A stretch of 64,000 nucleotides of DNA from Suilimivivens aceti (GTDB lineage: Bacteria; Bacillota; Clostridia; Lachnospirales; Lachnospiraceae): positions 248,001 to 312,000 of the forward strand of contig NZ_JAOQKJ010000003.1 of assembly GCF_025567405.1 (NCBI RefSeq). Direction: 5' to 3'. Shown piece by piece: positions 8,038-16,172 of this stretch. Within the stretch, counting starts at the first letter, position 1; every line of letters starts with the position of its first letter. The notes under the pieces are model-generated. The model was not told the DNA's origin, did no database searches, and worked only from the letters and a program-made list of their open reading frames with translations. The position numbers were made by a program, and so were the translations under genes.

Positions 8038-8212
8038 TGCATATAATGATGTCGGGGTCAAAAGCCCCCGACTTTGATACCTACGGATTGCTTCGTGCTA
8101 CGCTCTCCCACAATCCTACCCAATATTCGCATATTGGGGCAGGTCCTAAGGTCTTTCACCCACTTATGAGCAAGCTCATGCGGGCTTAGACCTTTTGACC
8201 CTGGTATCATAT
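8038..8212 (-). repeat. Structured intergenic repeat-like element within the riboswitch leader
   Basis: On the minus strand an outer stem TGATACC/GGTATCA (8209-8203 with 8081-8075) closes three hairpins. They are AAGGTCT/AGACCTT (8194-8188 with 8154-8148) with an inner ATGAGC/GCTCAT; CCCAATAT-GCGA-ATATTGGG (8138-8119, a GNRA loop); and GGATTG/CAATCC (8116-8111 with 8090-8085). A fourth hairpin GTCGGGG/CCCCGAC (8072-8066 with 8057-8051) follows. GGGTCAAAAG (8201-8192) is perfectly complementary to CTTTTGACCC (8064-8055), an alternative 10-bp pairing that conflicts with the fourth hairpin. No coding capacity is plausible. I infer a mobile or dispersed element, but only one copy is in this window. 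Confidence 0.65.
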
Positions 8213-8221
8213 AATATAATG

Positions 8222-8310
8222 CTCTGTCCTTTTGCCTGAGAGATTGGCAGTCCTTATTACTGCCGTACACCTTCGGCGCCCTGAAAAACAGGGACTCTCC
8301 AGAGTGGAAA
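8222..8310 (-). promoter_or_regulatory. Glycine riboswitch aptamer
   Basis: The minus strand carries the conserved gcvT-motif elements in order: CTGGAGAGTCC, a stem, GGGCGCCGAAGG, a variable stem, then CTCTCAGGCAAAAGGACAGAG. One aptamer is clearly recognisable; sequence further 5' (8311-8340) may be part of a helper stem but not a second full aptamer. It lies in the leader of an AGCS symporter gene, a known target class of glycine riboswitches. Confidence 0.93.
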
Positions 8311-8351
8311 AAGCTGCGATCCATTCGTCGCACTTTCCAACAACAGAACTA

Positions 8352-8380
8352 ACTATATCATAATATGCTTTTCAATGCAA
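8352..8380 (-). promoter_or_regulatory. Promoter of the glycine riboswitch-symporter transcript
   Basis: Minus strand TTGCAT at 8380-8375, a 17-base spacer, TATAGT at 8357-8352, about 45 bases before the aptamer. Confidence 0.7.
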
Positions 8381-8397
8381 GAATATATTATTTTTGG

Positions 8398-8585
8398 GTA
8401 ACAGTTCAGCCATGCAGAAATGATTGTGTAAGATGACCGTGGGAGCTTGCTCACTAAGGGCAGCTTACACAATCATTTCTATAGGGCGGACGCCCGACAT
8501 GAAATAAGTTGCCAGAAAGCACGTATATTTGTTAACCAGTCTGTACACTCTGGCAACTTATGAATGGGCACGGCTGAACTGTTAC
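8398..8585. repeat. Palindromic MITE-like intergenic element (188 bp)
   Basis: Perfect 14-bp terminal inverted repeats GTAACAGTTCAGCC (8398-8411) and GGCTGAACTGTTAC (8572-8585) enclose two strong hairpins. One pairs AGAAATGATTGTGTAAG (8416-8432) with CTTACACAATCATTTCT (8464-8480). The other pairs ATAAGTTGCCAGA (8504-8516) with TCTGGCAACTTAT (8549-8561). A GGGCG/CGCCC palindrome lies between them at 8484-8495. GAGCTTGCTC in the first loop is also found inside the neighbouring element at 8166-8179. It follows the aldolase gene and may act as its 3' end. No transposase is present. Confidence 0.7.
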
Positions 8586-8599
8586 GTTTCTTCAGCCCT

Positions 8600-9295
8600 T
8601 TAACGTCCAGTCTTATTATCTGGTCTTCCGCCTCTTTTAATTCCAAACTTCTCCCGCATGGCAAGCAGACGCTCCACCTGCTCTTCTGTCAGGGTATTCT
8701 GCTCCTTCAGGATCTTCCCTGTGATCATCAGGATATTGGCATAGTATTCCATGGATTCCAGCCGGTAATAGGCGCTGTAGGGATCCTCTGCCCAGGTCAC
8801 TGCCCCATGATTGGCAAGAAGTACTCCATTGTGGGTATGACAGTAAGGTGCGATCACCTCCGGTACTTCTTTGGAACCAAGCTCCGCATAGGGTGCCACC
8901 GGCACATCACCAAGCGTGATCACCGCTTCTGCCAGCACCGGCACGTCCAAAGGAATTCCTGCAATGGCAAAGCAGGTACAGATCGGCGGGTGGGCATGGC
9001 AGACACTTAAAAGCTCCGGATTTTCCTGATAAGCACGAAGGTGCATTTTCAGCTCAGAGGAAGGCTTCTTCGTTCCCTCCAGTACATTTCCCTCGAGATC
9101 CACCTTCACAAGCATTTTCTTTTTCATGAAGCCCTTGGATACGCCGGTAGGGGTCGCCCACACTTCATTCTCTCCGGTACGAATGGAAATGTTGCCGTCA
9201 TTGGCAGCCACAAAGTTTCTCACATACATCCTCTGTCCGATATCCAGAATGGCTTTCTTCGCTTTCTTTTCACTCATGTAGACAGATTTGCTCAT
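8600..9295 (-). CDS. Class II aldolase/adducin-family sugar-phosphate aldolase
   Basis: A 231-residue zinc-dependent aldolase of the FucA/AraD fold. Visible motifs are the phosphate-binding ANDGNIS (about 34-40) and PTGVSKGF, metal ligands in CHAHPP (about 97-102) and the HNGVLLANHGAV segment. The start overlaps the mtnA stop by four bases, so the two are translationally coupled. With MtnA it would split 5-deoxyribulose-1-phosphate or 5-methylthioribulose-1-phosphate into DHAP and an aldehyde, as in the DHAP shunt for 5'-deoxyadenosine or methylthioadenosine salvage. That role is inferred from the pairing; L-fuculose-phosphate aldolase activity cannot be excluded from sequence alone. Confidence 0.88.
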   Translation of the reverse strand: MSKSVYMSEKKAKKAILDIGQRMYVRNFVAANDGNISIRTGENEVWATPTGVSKGFMKKKMLVKVDLEGNVLEGTKKPSSELKMHLRAYQENPELLSVCHAHPPICTCFAIAGIPLDVPVLAEAVITLGDVPVAPYAELGSKEVPEVIAPYCHTHNGVLLANHGAVTWAEDPYSAYYRLESMEYYANILMITGKILKEQNTLTEEQVERLLAMREKFGIKRGGRPDNKTGR

Positions 9296-10410
9296 ACGCT
9301 TGCTGCCTCCTTTTTCCTACGGATCTGTGCAAGGGATTCTGTAAAGGGTGCCCTGGCGATACCATACTCTGTAACGATTCCTGTGATCAGATCGTGATCT
9401 GTCACATCAAAGGCGGGATTAAAAACCTTCACGCCCTCCGGTGCCATACGCTCCTTATACCACATCTCTGTTACCTCCTCTGCAGGACGCTGTTCAATGT
9501 TGATCCCCTCTCCGGTTGGGGTATCAAAATCAATGGTGGAGGTAGGGGCACAGACATAAAAAGGAATGCCATAGCGCTTTGCTACCGTGGCTACCACGCT
9601 GGTTCCGATCTTGTTGGCCGCATCTCCGTTGGCAGCTACCCTGTCACAGCCGACAAACACCGCATTGACCCAGCCCTTCTTCATCACTGTGGCTGACATG
9701 TTATCGCAGATCAAAGTCACATCCACGCCTGCAGAATGCAGCTCATAGGCTGTCAGTCTGGCTCCCTGTAAAAGAGGTCTTGTCTCATCCGCAAATACAT
9801 GGAAATGATAGCCTCTCTCTTCTCCAAGATAAATGGGTGCTGTGGCTGTACCATATTTACAGGTGGCAAGCTGTCCGGCATTGCAGTGGGTCAGGATACC
9901 GTCACCCGGCTTTACCAGCGTCAGCCCGTTCTCCCCGATAGCACGGCATACCCGGATATCTTCTTCCTTAATTTGGGCTGCTTCCTGATGCAGCAGCTCC
10001 ACGATCTCTGCTACTGATCTTTTCTCTTCTTCTCCTGCTTTTCTACAGAGCGCATCCATCCGGTTTAACGCCCAGGACAGATTCACAGCCGTAGGTCTTG
10101 AAGAATTCAGATACTCCCTCTGCTGCGTAAGCTGACGGTAAAAAGCACCAAAATCACTGCCTGCATTGTCTATATTTTCCATCTGGATCTGTCTTGCCAG
10201 CAGATAAATGCCAAAGGCTGCCGTCACCCCGATCGCTGGTGCACCACGCACCTGTAAAAGGTAGATCGCATTCCAGATCTCCTGTGCTGTCCGCAGGCGT
10301 ATCAGCTCTGTCCGTCCCGGAAGGAGTGTCTGGTCAATGATCACAATACTGTGATCCTGATCATCTAACGCTACGGTTTCATAATTCATGATATTTTCTT
10401 TCTGATCCAT
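9292..10410 (-). CDS. mtnA: S-methyl-5-thioribose-1-phosphate isomerase family protein
   Basis: A 372-residue cytoplasmic isomerase that converts methylthioribose-1-phosphate, or 5-deoxyribose-1-phosphate, to the ribulose form. Signatures: VRGAPAIGVTAAFG (about 53-67), THCNAGQLAT with the catalytic Cys, ICDNMSATVM, and GCDRVAANGDAANKIGT with the catalytic Asp. The ATG at 10410 follows GGAAG at a good distance; MNYETV seven codons later is a weaker alternative. No downstream methionine-salvage genes (mtnB, mtnC, mtnD) are nearby. The next gene is the class II aldolase, which points to the shorter DHAP shunt. The kinase or phosphorylase that would supply the substrate is not in the window. Confidence 0.92.
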   Translation of the reverse strand: MDQKENIMNYETVALDDQDHSIVIIDQTLLPGRTELIRLRTAQEIWNAIYLLQVRGAPAIGVTAAFGIYLLARQIQMENIDNAGSDFGAFYRQLTQQREYLNSSRPTAVNLSWALNRMDALCRKAGEEEKRSVAEIVELLHQEAAQIKEEDIRVCRAIGENGLTLVKPGDGILTHCNAGQLATCKYGTATAPIYLGEERGYHFHVFADETRPLLQGARLTAYELHSAGVDVTLICDNMSATVMKKGWVNAVFVGCDRVAANGDAANKIGTSVVATVAKRYGIPFYVCAPTSTIDFDTPTGEGINIEQRPAEEVTEMWYKERMAPEGVKVFNPAFDVTDHDLITGIVTEYGIARAPFTESLAQIRRKKEAASV

Positions 10411-10454
10411 ATCAGCTTCCGCTCCATTTCTGTTTTATTCTCAGACATTTTCCG

Positions 10455-10670
10455 TCAGCCCTCAGATGCTCCGCCATCCTTCTGCGCATTTCTCTCCCTG
10501 GCTTCCAGCACATCCATGACAGTCACAAGCAGGCACAGGAACACACCAAAGAAAACGGTCATCCTCTCCAGTCTGTCACCCAGCCGCTTTGCACTTTTCT
10601 GAATCTGCTTATTGCGCTCTCTTCTTCTTTTTTCCTGTAATTTCAGTTTCTGCTTCTCCAGCTTGTCCAT
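10455..10670 (-). CDS. Small single-pass membrane protein of unknown function
   Basis: 71 residues from the ATG at 10670, which follows AAGGGGAAAACA; an upstream in-frame start would run into the preceding gene. The N-terminal half is highly basic with coiled-coil character (KLEKQKLKLQEKRRRERN). A hydrophobic helix (MTVFFGVFLCLLVTVMDVLE) follows, then a polar tail. It lies between ybaK (10-base gap) and mtnA (44 bases), consistent with co-transcription. No family recognised. Confidence 0.6.
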   Translation of the reverse strand: MDKLEKQKLKLQEKRRRERNKQIQKSAKRLGDRLERMTVFFGVFLCLLVTVMDVLEARERNAQKDGGASEG

Positions 10671-10680
10671 TGTTTTCCCC

Positions 10681-11169
10681 TTATCTTTCTGCTGTGATAT
10701 CACCATATTCTCCTCTGCAGGCCTTCAAAAGGTCATCCGGCTTCAGTTCGATCTGGGAACCGATCCTGCCGCCGCTGACAATGATCGTCTCCTGCTCCTT
10801 TGCTGATTCATCCAGCCTTGTCACAAACTGCTTTTTCATGCCGATTGCCGTACATCCACCCCTGATGTAACCGGTAATGCCGTTGATATCCTTTACATGG
10901 ATCATGGCAACTGCCTTCTCGCCGACCGACTTCGCTGCCTTTTTCAGGTCAAGCTCTGCCTCGATCGGGATCACAAATACAAAGTAATTTTTGCTGTGTC
11001 CCTCTGTCACCAGTGTTTTGTATACTTTCTCATGCGGCAGGGACAGCTTGTCCGCAATCTGGATCCCGTCAATAAATTCATCACATTCATAAGTATAATG
11101 GGTAAAGGGGATCTTCTCCTTTTCCAAAATCCGCATGGCATTCGTTTTGATCTCTTTATTCTTTGCCAT
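10681..11169 (-). CDS. ybaK: YbaK/EbsC-type Cys-tRNA(Pro) deacylase
   Basis: A 162-residue cytoplasmic editing enzyme that hydrolyses Cys-tRNA(Pro), the product of misacylation by prolyl-tRNA synthetase. The whole length fits the YbaK fold: the conserved KTLVTEG, FVFVIPIEAELDLKKAAKSVGEK, GYIRGGCTAIGMKK and the terminal IIVSGGRIGSQIELKPDDLL. GGGAGGACGTCAGG precedes the ATG. It follows glgX by 41 bases on the same strand. Confidence 0.93.
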   Translation of the reverse strand: MAKNKEIKTNAMRILEKEKIPFTHYTYECDEFIDGIQIADKLSLPHEKVYKTLVTEGHSKNYFVFVIPIEAELDLKKAAKSVGEKAVAMIHVKDINGITGYIRGGCTAIGMKKQFVTRLDESAKEQETIIVSGGRIGSQIELKPDDLLKACRGEYGDITAER

Positions 11170-11210
11170 CCTGACGTCCTCCCTTTCTGTTGCTTCTGCT
11201 GCCTGACCGG

Positions 11211-13295
11211 CTACAGCTGGTCAGCCACCAGCACCATCAGGCTTCTTTCCTGCATGGAAAGGCTGTTCCCTGCAAGGGGAAGCGCTCCGTCCTCCGGTAT
11301 TCCAGCCTTTAAATATTCCTTTCCGGTATCCACTGCGATCTTCCATCCCATACCTGTCGGAAGAGACGGCAGGTACAGCTCCTGTCTTTCCCAGAAAACA
11401 TTCAGGGCAAGGCATACCATGTCCTCCTGTCCCTCTTCATCACAGCCTGCAAACACGACCCGGAGCACCTTACTGCTGTCGTCCATGCCCATGACCTGCA
11501 TATCCGGGTAGCCAGTTCTGCTCCTTAAAAGTGCTTTCCTAAGGATCGCATGCTCCCTGCGGAAGCCGATCATATATTTACAGAACCTATAGTGCTCCTT
11601 GTGCTTCTCCCTGTCTCTCCAGTTCAGCCAGGAAATCTCGTTATCCTGACAGTAGGCATTGTTATTGCCAAACTGGGTATTCAGGAATTCATCCCCAGCA
11701 AAGAACATAGGCGTTCCACGGCTGCACATCAGTACAGCAAAGGCATTCTTTGCAAGCTTGTGACGGAGGAACAGCACGTTTTCATCATCGGTATCACCCT
11801 CTACGCCACAGTTCCAGCTTCTGTTGTCATCGCTGCCGTCCGTATTTCCCCAGCCATTTGCCTCATTATGCTTCCAGTTATAGGAATACAGGTCATTTAA
11901 GGTAAACCCGTCATGACAGGTCAGGAAGTTTACGGAGGCATTCCTGCCTCTGTGCTCCGGATCATACAGGTCGGATGAGCCCATGATCCTTCTTGCCGCC
12001 GTTTCCCACATACCATAATTTCCCTTCAGATAATCACGCATGTCATCCCGGTATTTTCCATTCCACTCCGCCCAGCGGTTCCAGGAGGGGAAGCTTCCTA
12101 CCTGGTACAGACCGCCTGCATCCCATGCCTCTGCGATCAGCTTAACATTCCCAAGCAGAGGATCAAAGGCAAGGCTCTGTAAAAGCGGCGGCTTGCTCAT
12201 GGGTGATCCATCCTCATTTCTTCCAAGAATGGATGCCAGATCAAACCGGAAGCCGTCTACATGATAGGTTGCTGTCCAGTAACGCAGACACTCCAGAATC
12301 ATCTGCTGCACCATCGGGTGGTTACAGTTCATGGTATTACCGCAGCCGCTGAAATTATAATAAAAGCCCTCCGGCGTCAGCATATAGTAAATATTGTTGT
12401 CAAAGCCCTTGAAGGAAAAACAGGGACCAAGCTCATTCCCCTCTGCTGTATGATTGAATACTACGTCCAAAATACATTCAATCCCGTTTTCATTTAATTC
12501 ACGGATCAGGCGCTTTAATTCATTGCCCTCGCGGTTAAATTCCGTTTCTGCCGTATAGCTGGTATTTGGGGCAAAAAAGCTGATCGTATTATACCCCCAG
12601 TAATTCAACACCGGTCTTCCGTCTACCATGCGGAAGTCCTTCATCTCATCGAACTCAAATACCGGCATCAGCTCTACTGCATTGACACCAAGCTCCTTCA
12701 GATAGGGAATCCTTTCACGGAGACCATCAAAGGTTCCGGGATTCACTACACCGGAAGAAAAATGCCTTGTAAATCCCCTGACATGTAATTCATAAATTAC
12801 AAGATCTTCCATGGGAATTCCCGGCTGTGTGGTGTTTCCCCAGTCAAAATCATCCCTGACCACTCTTGCCTTATAGAAGTTGTTCTGCGGGATCCCCCAG
12901 ACACTCTGCCCGGTCACAGCCCTTGCATAGATGTCGAGCAGCACGTTCTTTTTATTAAAAAGAAGTCCCCTGCCCGGGTCATAGGGGCCATCCACGCGGT
13001 AAGCATATTCAAAATCACAGATATTCAGCCCAAATACGATCATGGAATATACCTTCCCGATCTTATAGCTTTCCGGAAAAGGGATCACCGCATAGGGCTC
13101 CTGTTCCATTCTTTTATATAAAAGCAGCTCACAGGAGGTTGCCCCATAGGAATAAACGGTAAAATTAACGCCACAGGGAATTGCTGTGGCGCCATTTATT
13201 TCATACATTCCGGGTCTTACCTCAAAGCCGTTGATTACATCCATAGGCACCATATGAATCCTGCTCATTGGTGCGATCAATTTGTTATCTTCCAT
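11211..13295 (-). CDS. Glycogen debranching enzyme GlgX-like (GH13)
   Basis: A 694-residue isoamylase-type enzyme that cleaves alpha-1,6 branches in glycogen or limit dextrins. An N-terminal CBM48-like domain (about 15-130) precedes the GH13 barrel. The four conserved regions are visible: DVVFNHTAEG, GFRFDLASILG with the nucleophile Asp, LIAEAWDAGG with the acid/base Glu, and FLTCHDGFTLND. A C-terminal beta domain ends near QERSLMVLVADQL. There is no signal peptide, so it acts in the cytoplasm. GGGGGACAGG precedes the ATG. The rest of glycogen metabolism is not in the window. Whether it acts on glycogen or imported maltodextrins is open. Confidence 0.92.
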   Translation of the reverse strand: MEDNKLIAPMSRIHMVPMDVINGFEVRPGMYEINGATAIPCGVNFTVYSYGATSCELLLYKRMEQEPYAVIPFPESYKIGKVYSMIVFGLNICDFEYAYRVDGPYDPGRGLLFNKKNVLLDIYARAVTGQSVWGIPQNNFYKARVVRDDFDWGNTTQPGIPMEDLVIYELHVRGFTRHFSSGVVNPGTFDGLRERIPYLKELGVNAVELMPVFEFDEMKDFRMVDGRPVLNYWGYNTISFFAPNTSYTAETEFNREGNELKRLIRELNENGIECILDVVFNHTAEGNELGPCFSFKGFDNNIYYMLTPEGFYYNFSGCGNTMNCNHPMVQQMILECLRYWTATYHVDGFRFDLASILGRNEDGSPMSKPPLLQSLAFDPLLGNVKLIAEAWDAGGLYQVGSFPSWNRWAEWNGKYRDDMRDYLKGNYGMWETAARRIMGSSDLYDPEHRGRNASVNFLTCHDGFTLNDLYSYNWKHNEANGWGNTDGSDDNRSWNCGVEGDTDDENVLFLRHKLAKNAFAVLMCSRGTPMFFAGDEFLNTQFGNNNAYCQDNEISWLNWRDREKHKEHYRFCKYMIGFRREHAILRKALLRSRTGYPDMQVMGMDDSSKVLRVVFAGCDEEGQEDMVCLALNVFWERQELYLPSLPTGMGWKIAVDTGKEYLKAGIPEDGALPLAGNSLSMQERSLMVLVADQL

Positions 13296-13352
13296 CCTGT
13301 CCCCCAGATCAGTCCTGTTAGCCTTCTGTCAAAAAAGCTTATTCCTTCCCTA

Positions 13353-14132
13353 TTATAACATATTACGGAACCTTGCGAGGAATTCTTTTGTTGCTTCCTC
13401 CTTCGGCTGTCCAAAGATCTGCTTTGGTGTTCCCTCTTCACAGATCACACCGTCTGCCATAAACAGCACATGGCTGGAAATGTCTCTTGCAAATGCCATC
13501 TCATGGGTTACCACGATCATGGTAAGTCCCTCCCTTGCAAGTGCTGTCATAACCTCAAGCACCTCTCCGACCATCTGCGGATCCAGTGCTGACGTCGGCT
13601 CATCAAAAAGCAGGATCTCCGGTTCCATGGCAAGTGCCCTTGCGATTGCCACTCTCTGCTTCTGTCCACCGGAAAGCTGCCTCGGCTTTGCATTCACATA
13701 AGCACTCATGCCCACCTTATCAAGAAACTTTAAAGCCTTTTCCCTGGCCTCTTCCTTGCTTTTCTTTGCCACCTTGATCTGTCCCACCATACAGTTTTCC
13801 AGGACTGTCATGTTGCTGAACAGATTGAAGCTCTGGAATACCATTCCCACTCTGGCACGGTATGCCGGCACATTCATCTTCCTTGCAGTGATATCCTCTC
13901 CATGATAAAGAATGCTTCCTCCATCTGGTGTCTCAAGCAGATTGATACAGCGGAGCATGGTGGATTTTCCGGAGCCTGATGCACCGATAACCGAAACCAC
14001 ATCCCCGGGATGCACACTGAAGCTGATATCCTTTAATACAGAGTGGCTGCCAAAGGATTTCTCCAGATGGGATACCTCCAAAATACTGTTTTCCTGTGTT
14101 TTATTCTCTGAAACTGTCTGCTCCTGATTCAT
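13353..14132 (-). CDS. Polar amino-acid ABC transporter ATPase (GlnQ-like)
   Basis: A 259-residue ATP-hydrolysing subunit. Walker A GASGSGKST (about 53-61), the Q-loop VFQSFNLFSNMTVLEN, ABC signature LSGGQKQRVAIARAL, Walker B EILLFDEPTSALDP and the switch His in VVTHEMAFA are all intact. The extended N-terminus (MNQEQTVSENKTQENS) is unremarkable. It follows the permease by 12 bases and belongs with the permease at 14145 and the lipoprotein at 15027. The system would import a polar amino acid; which one cannot be told. Confidence 0.94.
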   Translation of the reverse strand: MNQEQTVSENKTQENSILEVSHLEKSFGSHSVLKDISFSVHPGDVVSVIGASGSGKSTMLRCINLLETPDGGSILYHGEDITARKMNVPAYRARVGMVFQSFNLFSNMTVLENCMVGQIKVAKKSKEEAREKALKFLDKVGMSAYVNAKPRQLSGGQKQRVAIARALAMEPEILLFDEPTSALDPQMVGEVLEVMTALAREGLTMIVVTHEMAFARDISSHVLFMADGVICEEGTPKQIFGQPKEEATKEFLARFRNML

Positions 14133-14144
14133 GTCATGCCCCTC

Positions 14145-14924
14145 CTATCTGCTTTCCTTCTTGCCAAGCTGTGATCCGATATCCATCACATCTACGAGTT
14201 CATAATTGTCGCCGCCGTCCATCTTCTTTTCCCAGAGTCTGAGCAGCCTTGATGTGATCAGGGTCATGGTCAGATAGATCGCCATAACGATCGTTGCAGA
14301 CTCAAAATAGGTATACAGCGCTCCGGACACACTCTTGTGTACAAAGAAAAGATCTACTACACTGATCACAGAAAGAACGGAGGTATCCTTGATATTGATG
14401 ATCAGGTTGTTGCCGATCTGGGGCAGGATATTCCGGAATGCCTGCGGCAGGATGACATTGATCATCGCCTGCACATGAGTCATGCCGATCGCCTTGGCTC
14501 CCTCCATCTGACCGGGATCTACCGAAATGATACCGCCTCTGACTGACTCTGCCATATAGGCTCCTGTGTTGATCGATACAACAAGGAATGCTGCCTGCCA
14601 CATGCCAAGCTGCACATTGCATACCTGTGCCAGTCCGTAATAAATGAAAACAGCCTGTACGATCATGGGAGTTCCACGGAATACTTCTATATAAATTCGA
14701 AGAATCACATTTACGATCCCAAGCAGAACGCGCTTGACAAGCGGATCTCTCCTTTTGTCAACCGGGATCGTCTGGATAATACCGGACAAAAATCCGATGA
14801 TACAGCCGATAAACGTGGATACCAGTGCGATCACCAGTGTCGTTCCCGCTCCCTTCAGATACGATGTCCCGTATTTCTGTAAAATGTAAAAAATTCTTTC
14901 AATAAAACTCATATTGGAAATCAT
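14145..14924 (-). CDS. Polar amino-acid ABC transporter permease
   Basis: A 259-residue HisM/GlnP-type permease with about five membrane helices and the cytoplasmic EAA loop (SVRGGIISVDPGQMEGAKAIGMTHVQAMINVILPQAFRNILP), which docks the ATPase. AAAAGGAGAACAGGGA precedes the ATG. It is separated from the binding-protein gene by an intrinsic terminator (14947-14988), so it is probably expressed by partial read-through. Confidence 0.94.
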   Translation of the reverse strand: MISNMSFIERIFYILQKYGTSYLKGAGTTLVIALVSTFIGCIIGFLSGIIQTIPVDKRRDPLVKRVLLGIVNVILRIYIEVFRGTPMIVQAVFIYYGLAQVCNVQLGMWQAAFLVVSINTGAYMAESVRGGIISVDPGQMEGAKAIGMTHVQAMINVILPQAFRNILPQIGNNLIINIKDTSVLSVISVVDLFFVHKSVSGALYTYFESATIVMAIYLTMTLITSRLLRLWEKKMDGGDNYELVDVMDIGSQLGKKESR

Positions 14925-14946
14925 TCCCTGTTCTCCTTTTCTGTCT

Positions 14947-14988
14947 GAAAAAGGCCGGACATACTCTTAAAAGTATCGTGTCCGGCCT
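14947..14988 (-). terminator. Internal terminator between binding protein and permease genes
   Basis: Minus strand: GGCCGGACA (14961-14953) pairs with TGTCCGGCC (14987-14979), followed by TTTTT. It would lower permease/ATPase expression relative to the binding protein. Confidence 0.85.
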
Positions 14989-15026
14989 CTATCATCTTCT
15001 TACTTCCCAGAATCTGTCAGTTTCAT

Positions 15027-15935
15027 TTATTCTGCCAGCGGCTGTACACTGATCGCTTCCTGCATCAGACTGTTGAAGTCATCTACAGTCATCGTTTCCA
15101 GTACGCTGTTGATTCCGTCAATCAGCTCTGTGTTTCCCTTCTGTACAGAAATACCGATGTTTACTTCCTCATCAGATACGGAAAAATCATCATCTGTACC
15201 GGAAAAATCAAGCAGCTTCATATCAGGATAAGCTGCACATGCTGCCATGGCTGTCGGCATATCAGTAACAACCAGATCTGTTCTTCCGCTTTCCAGTGCT
15301 ACCAACATAGCCGGTGCAGATTCCTGCGCGGGCTGGATGTTGGCATCCTCGATCTGGGAAAGGCAGTTGTCATACCAGATCGTACCAAGCTGTGATGTAC
15401 AGGTGGCTCCCTTTAAATCTGCAAGTCCTGCTGCATTTGCATATGCACTGTCCTGTTTTACAAGGCCTACAACAGTAGCATAATAATAAGGCTTGGAAAA
15501 GTCAACCATTTCTAATCTTTCAGCTGTTGTTGACTGACCTGCGATAACACAGTCAACAGTGCCTGACTGTACCGCAGGGATCAGTGCATCCCAGTCAAGC
15601 TTCACGATCTGCAGTTCGTAGCCCAGTGTGTCTGCGATCTTCTTTGCGATCATAACATCATATCCATAAGCATAATCAGAGCTGTCGTTGATCGGAACGG
15701 CTCCGTTTGCATCATCAGGCTGCGTCCAGTTGTAAGGAGCATAGCCACATTCCATGGCTACCTTTAATACCTTGCTGCCCTCTGCTGCATCATCTTCTGC
15801 ACCAGAAGCCTCTGTTGTCTCCTCTGCTGCACCTGCTGCTTCCTCTGTTTCTGCTGTCTCCGTGCCAGAACCGCAGCCTGCCAGTGTCAGTACCATAGCT
15901 GCACTTAACAATACACTTAAAAGTTTCTTTTTCAT
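15027..15935 (-). CDS. Polar amino-acid ABC transporter substrate-binding lipoprotein
   Basis: A 302-residue exported lipoprotein: signal peptide with lipobox LAGC (Cys at about 21), an acidic Ala/Glu/Thr linker to about residue 55, then a family-3 solute-binding domain (LKVAMECGYAPYNWTQ, YGYDVMIAKKIADTLGYELQIVKLDWDALIPAVQSGTVDCVIAGQSTTAERL). The family uses an Arg/Asp pair to hold the amino-acid backbone; TAERLEMVDFSKPYYYA fits this. It is first in its operon, with its own promoter (16036-16062). Confidence 0.93.
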   Translation of the reverse strand: MKKKLLSVLLSAAMVLTLAGCGSGTETAETEEAAGAAEETTEASGAEDDAAEGSKVLKVAMECGYAPYNWTQPDDANGAVPINDSSDYAYGYDVMIAKKIADTLGYELQIVKLDWDALIPAVQSGTVDCVIAGQSTTAERLEMVDFSKPYYYATVVGLVKQDSAYANAAGLADLKGATCTSQLGTIWYDNCLSQIEDANIQPAQESAPAMLVALESGRTDLVVTDMPTAMAACAAYPDMKLLDFSGTDDDFSVSDEEVNIGISVQKGNTELIDGINSVLETMTVDDFNSLMQEAISVQPLAE

Positions 15936-15986
15936 AATTATCTCCTTCCTGTCGGCGCTCTGGCAGAATCACTCTGTCATAAAAAT

Positions 15987-16018
15987 AGAGAGAAAGACCC
16001 CATGAAGCCTTCCTCTCT
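15987..16018 (-). promoter_or_regulatory. Possible leader hairpin of the ABC operon
   Basis: Minus strand: AGAGAGGAAG pairs imperfectly with CTTTCTCTCT, followed by ATTTTT, between the promoter and the binding-protein ATG. It could be an attenuator, but no antiterminator or ligand motif was recognised. Confidence 0.3.
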
Positions 16019-16035
16019 GAATCGCCTGAGACTAT

Positions 16036-16062
16036 ATTATATGTGATTTCTCAAATTGTCAA
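16036..16062 (-). promoter_or_regulatory. Promoter of the polar amino-acid ABC operon
   Basis: Minus strand TTGACA at 16062-16057 and TATAAT at 16041-16036 (15-base spacer), or TAATAT two bases on with a 17-base spacer. Confidence 0.65.
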
Positions 16063-16119
16063 CAATTTTCAGCATTTACTCCTATAACCGTGGGCAAATA
16101 TAAAATACACTTTATACCA

Positions 16120-16150
16120 GAATACCCCGGTGCATGGCACCAGGGCATTC
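16120..16150 (-). terminator. Hairpin after etfA, probable end of the butyrate operon
   Basis: GAATGCCCTGGTGC pairs with GCACCGGGGTATTC across CAT, 22 bases past the etfA stop. It lacks a clear T-run on the minus strand, so it may end the message by processing rather than by simple intrinsic termination. Confidence 0.5.
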
Positions 16151-16172
16151 TTTATCTCTGTTTCAGATATTC

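Noticed and set aside
8058..8333. Minus-strand 91-codon frame over the riboswitch leader
   Set aside because: It coincides with the glycine aptamer and the folded element; composition and structure are non-coding.
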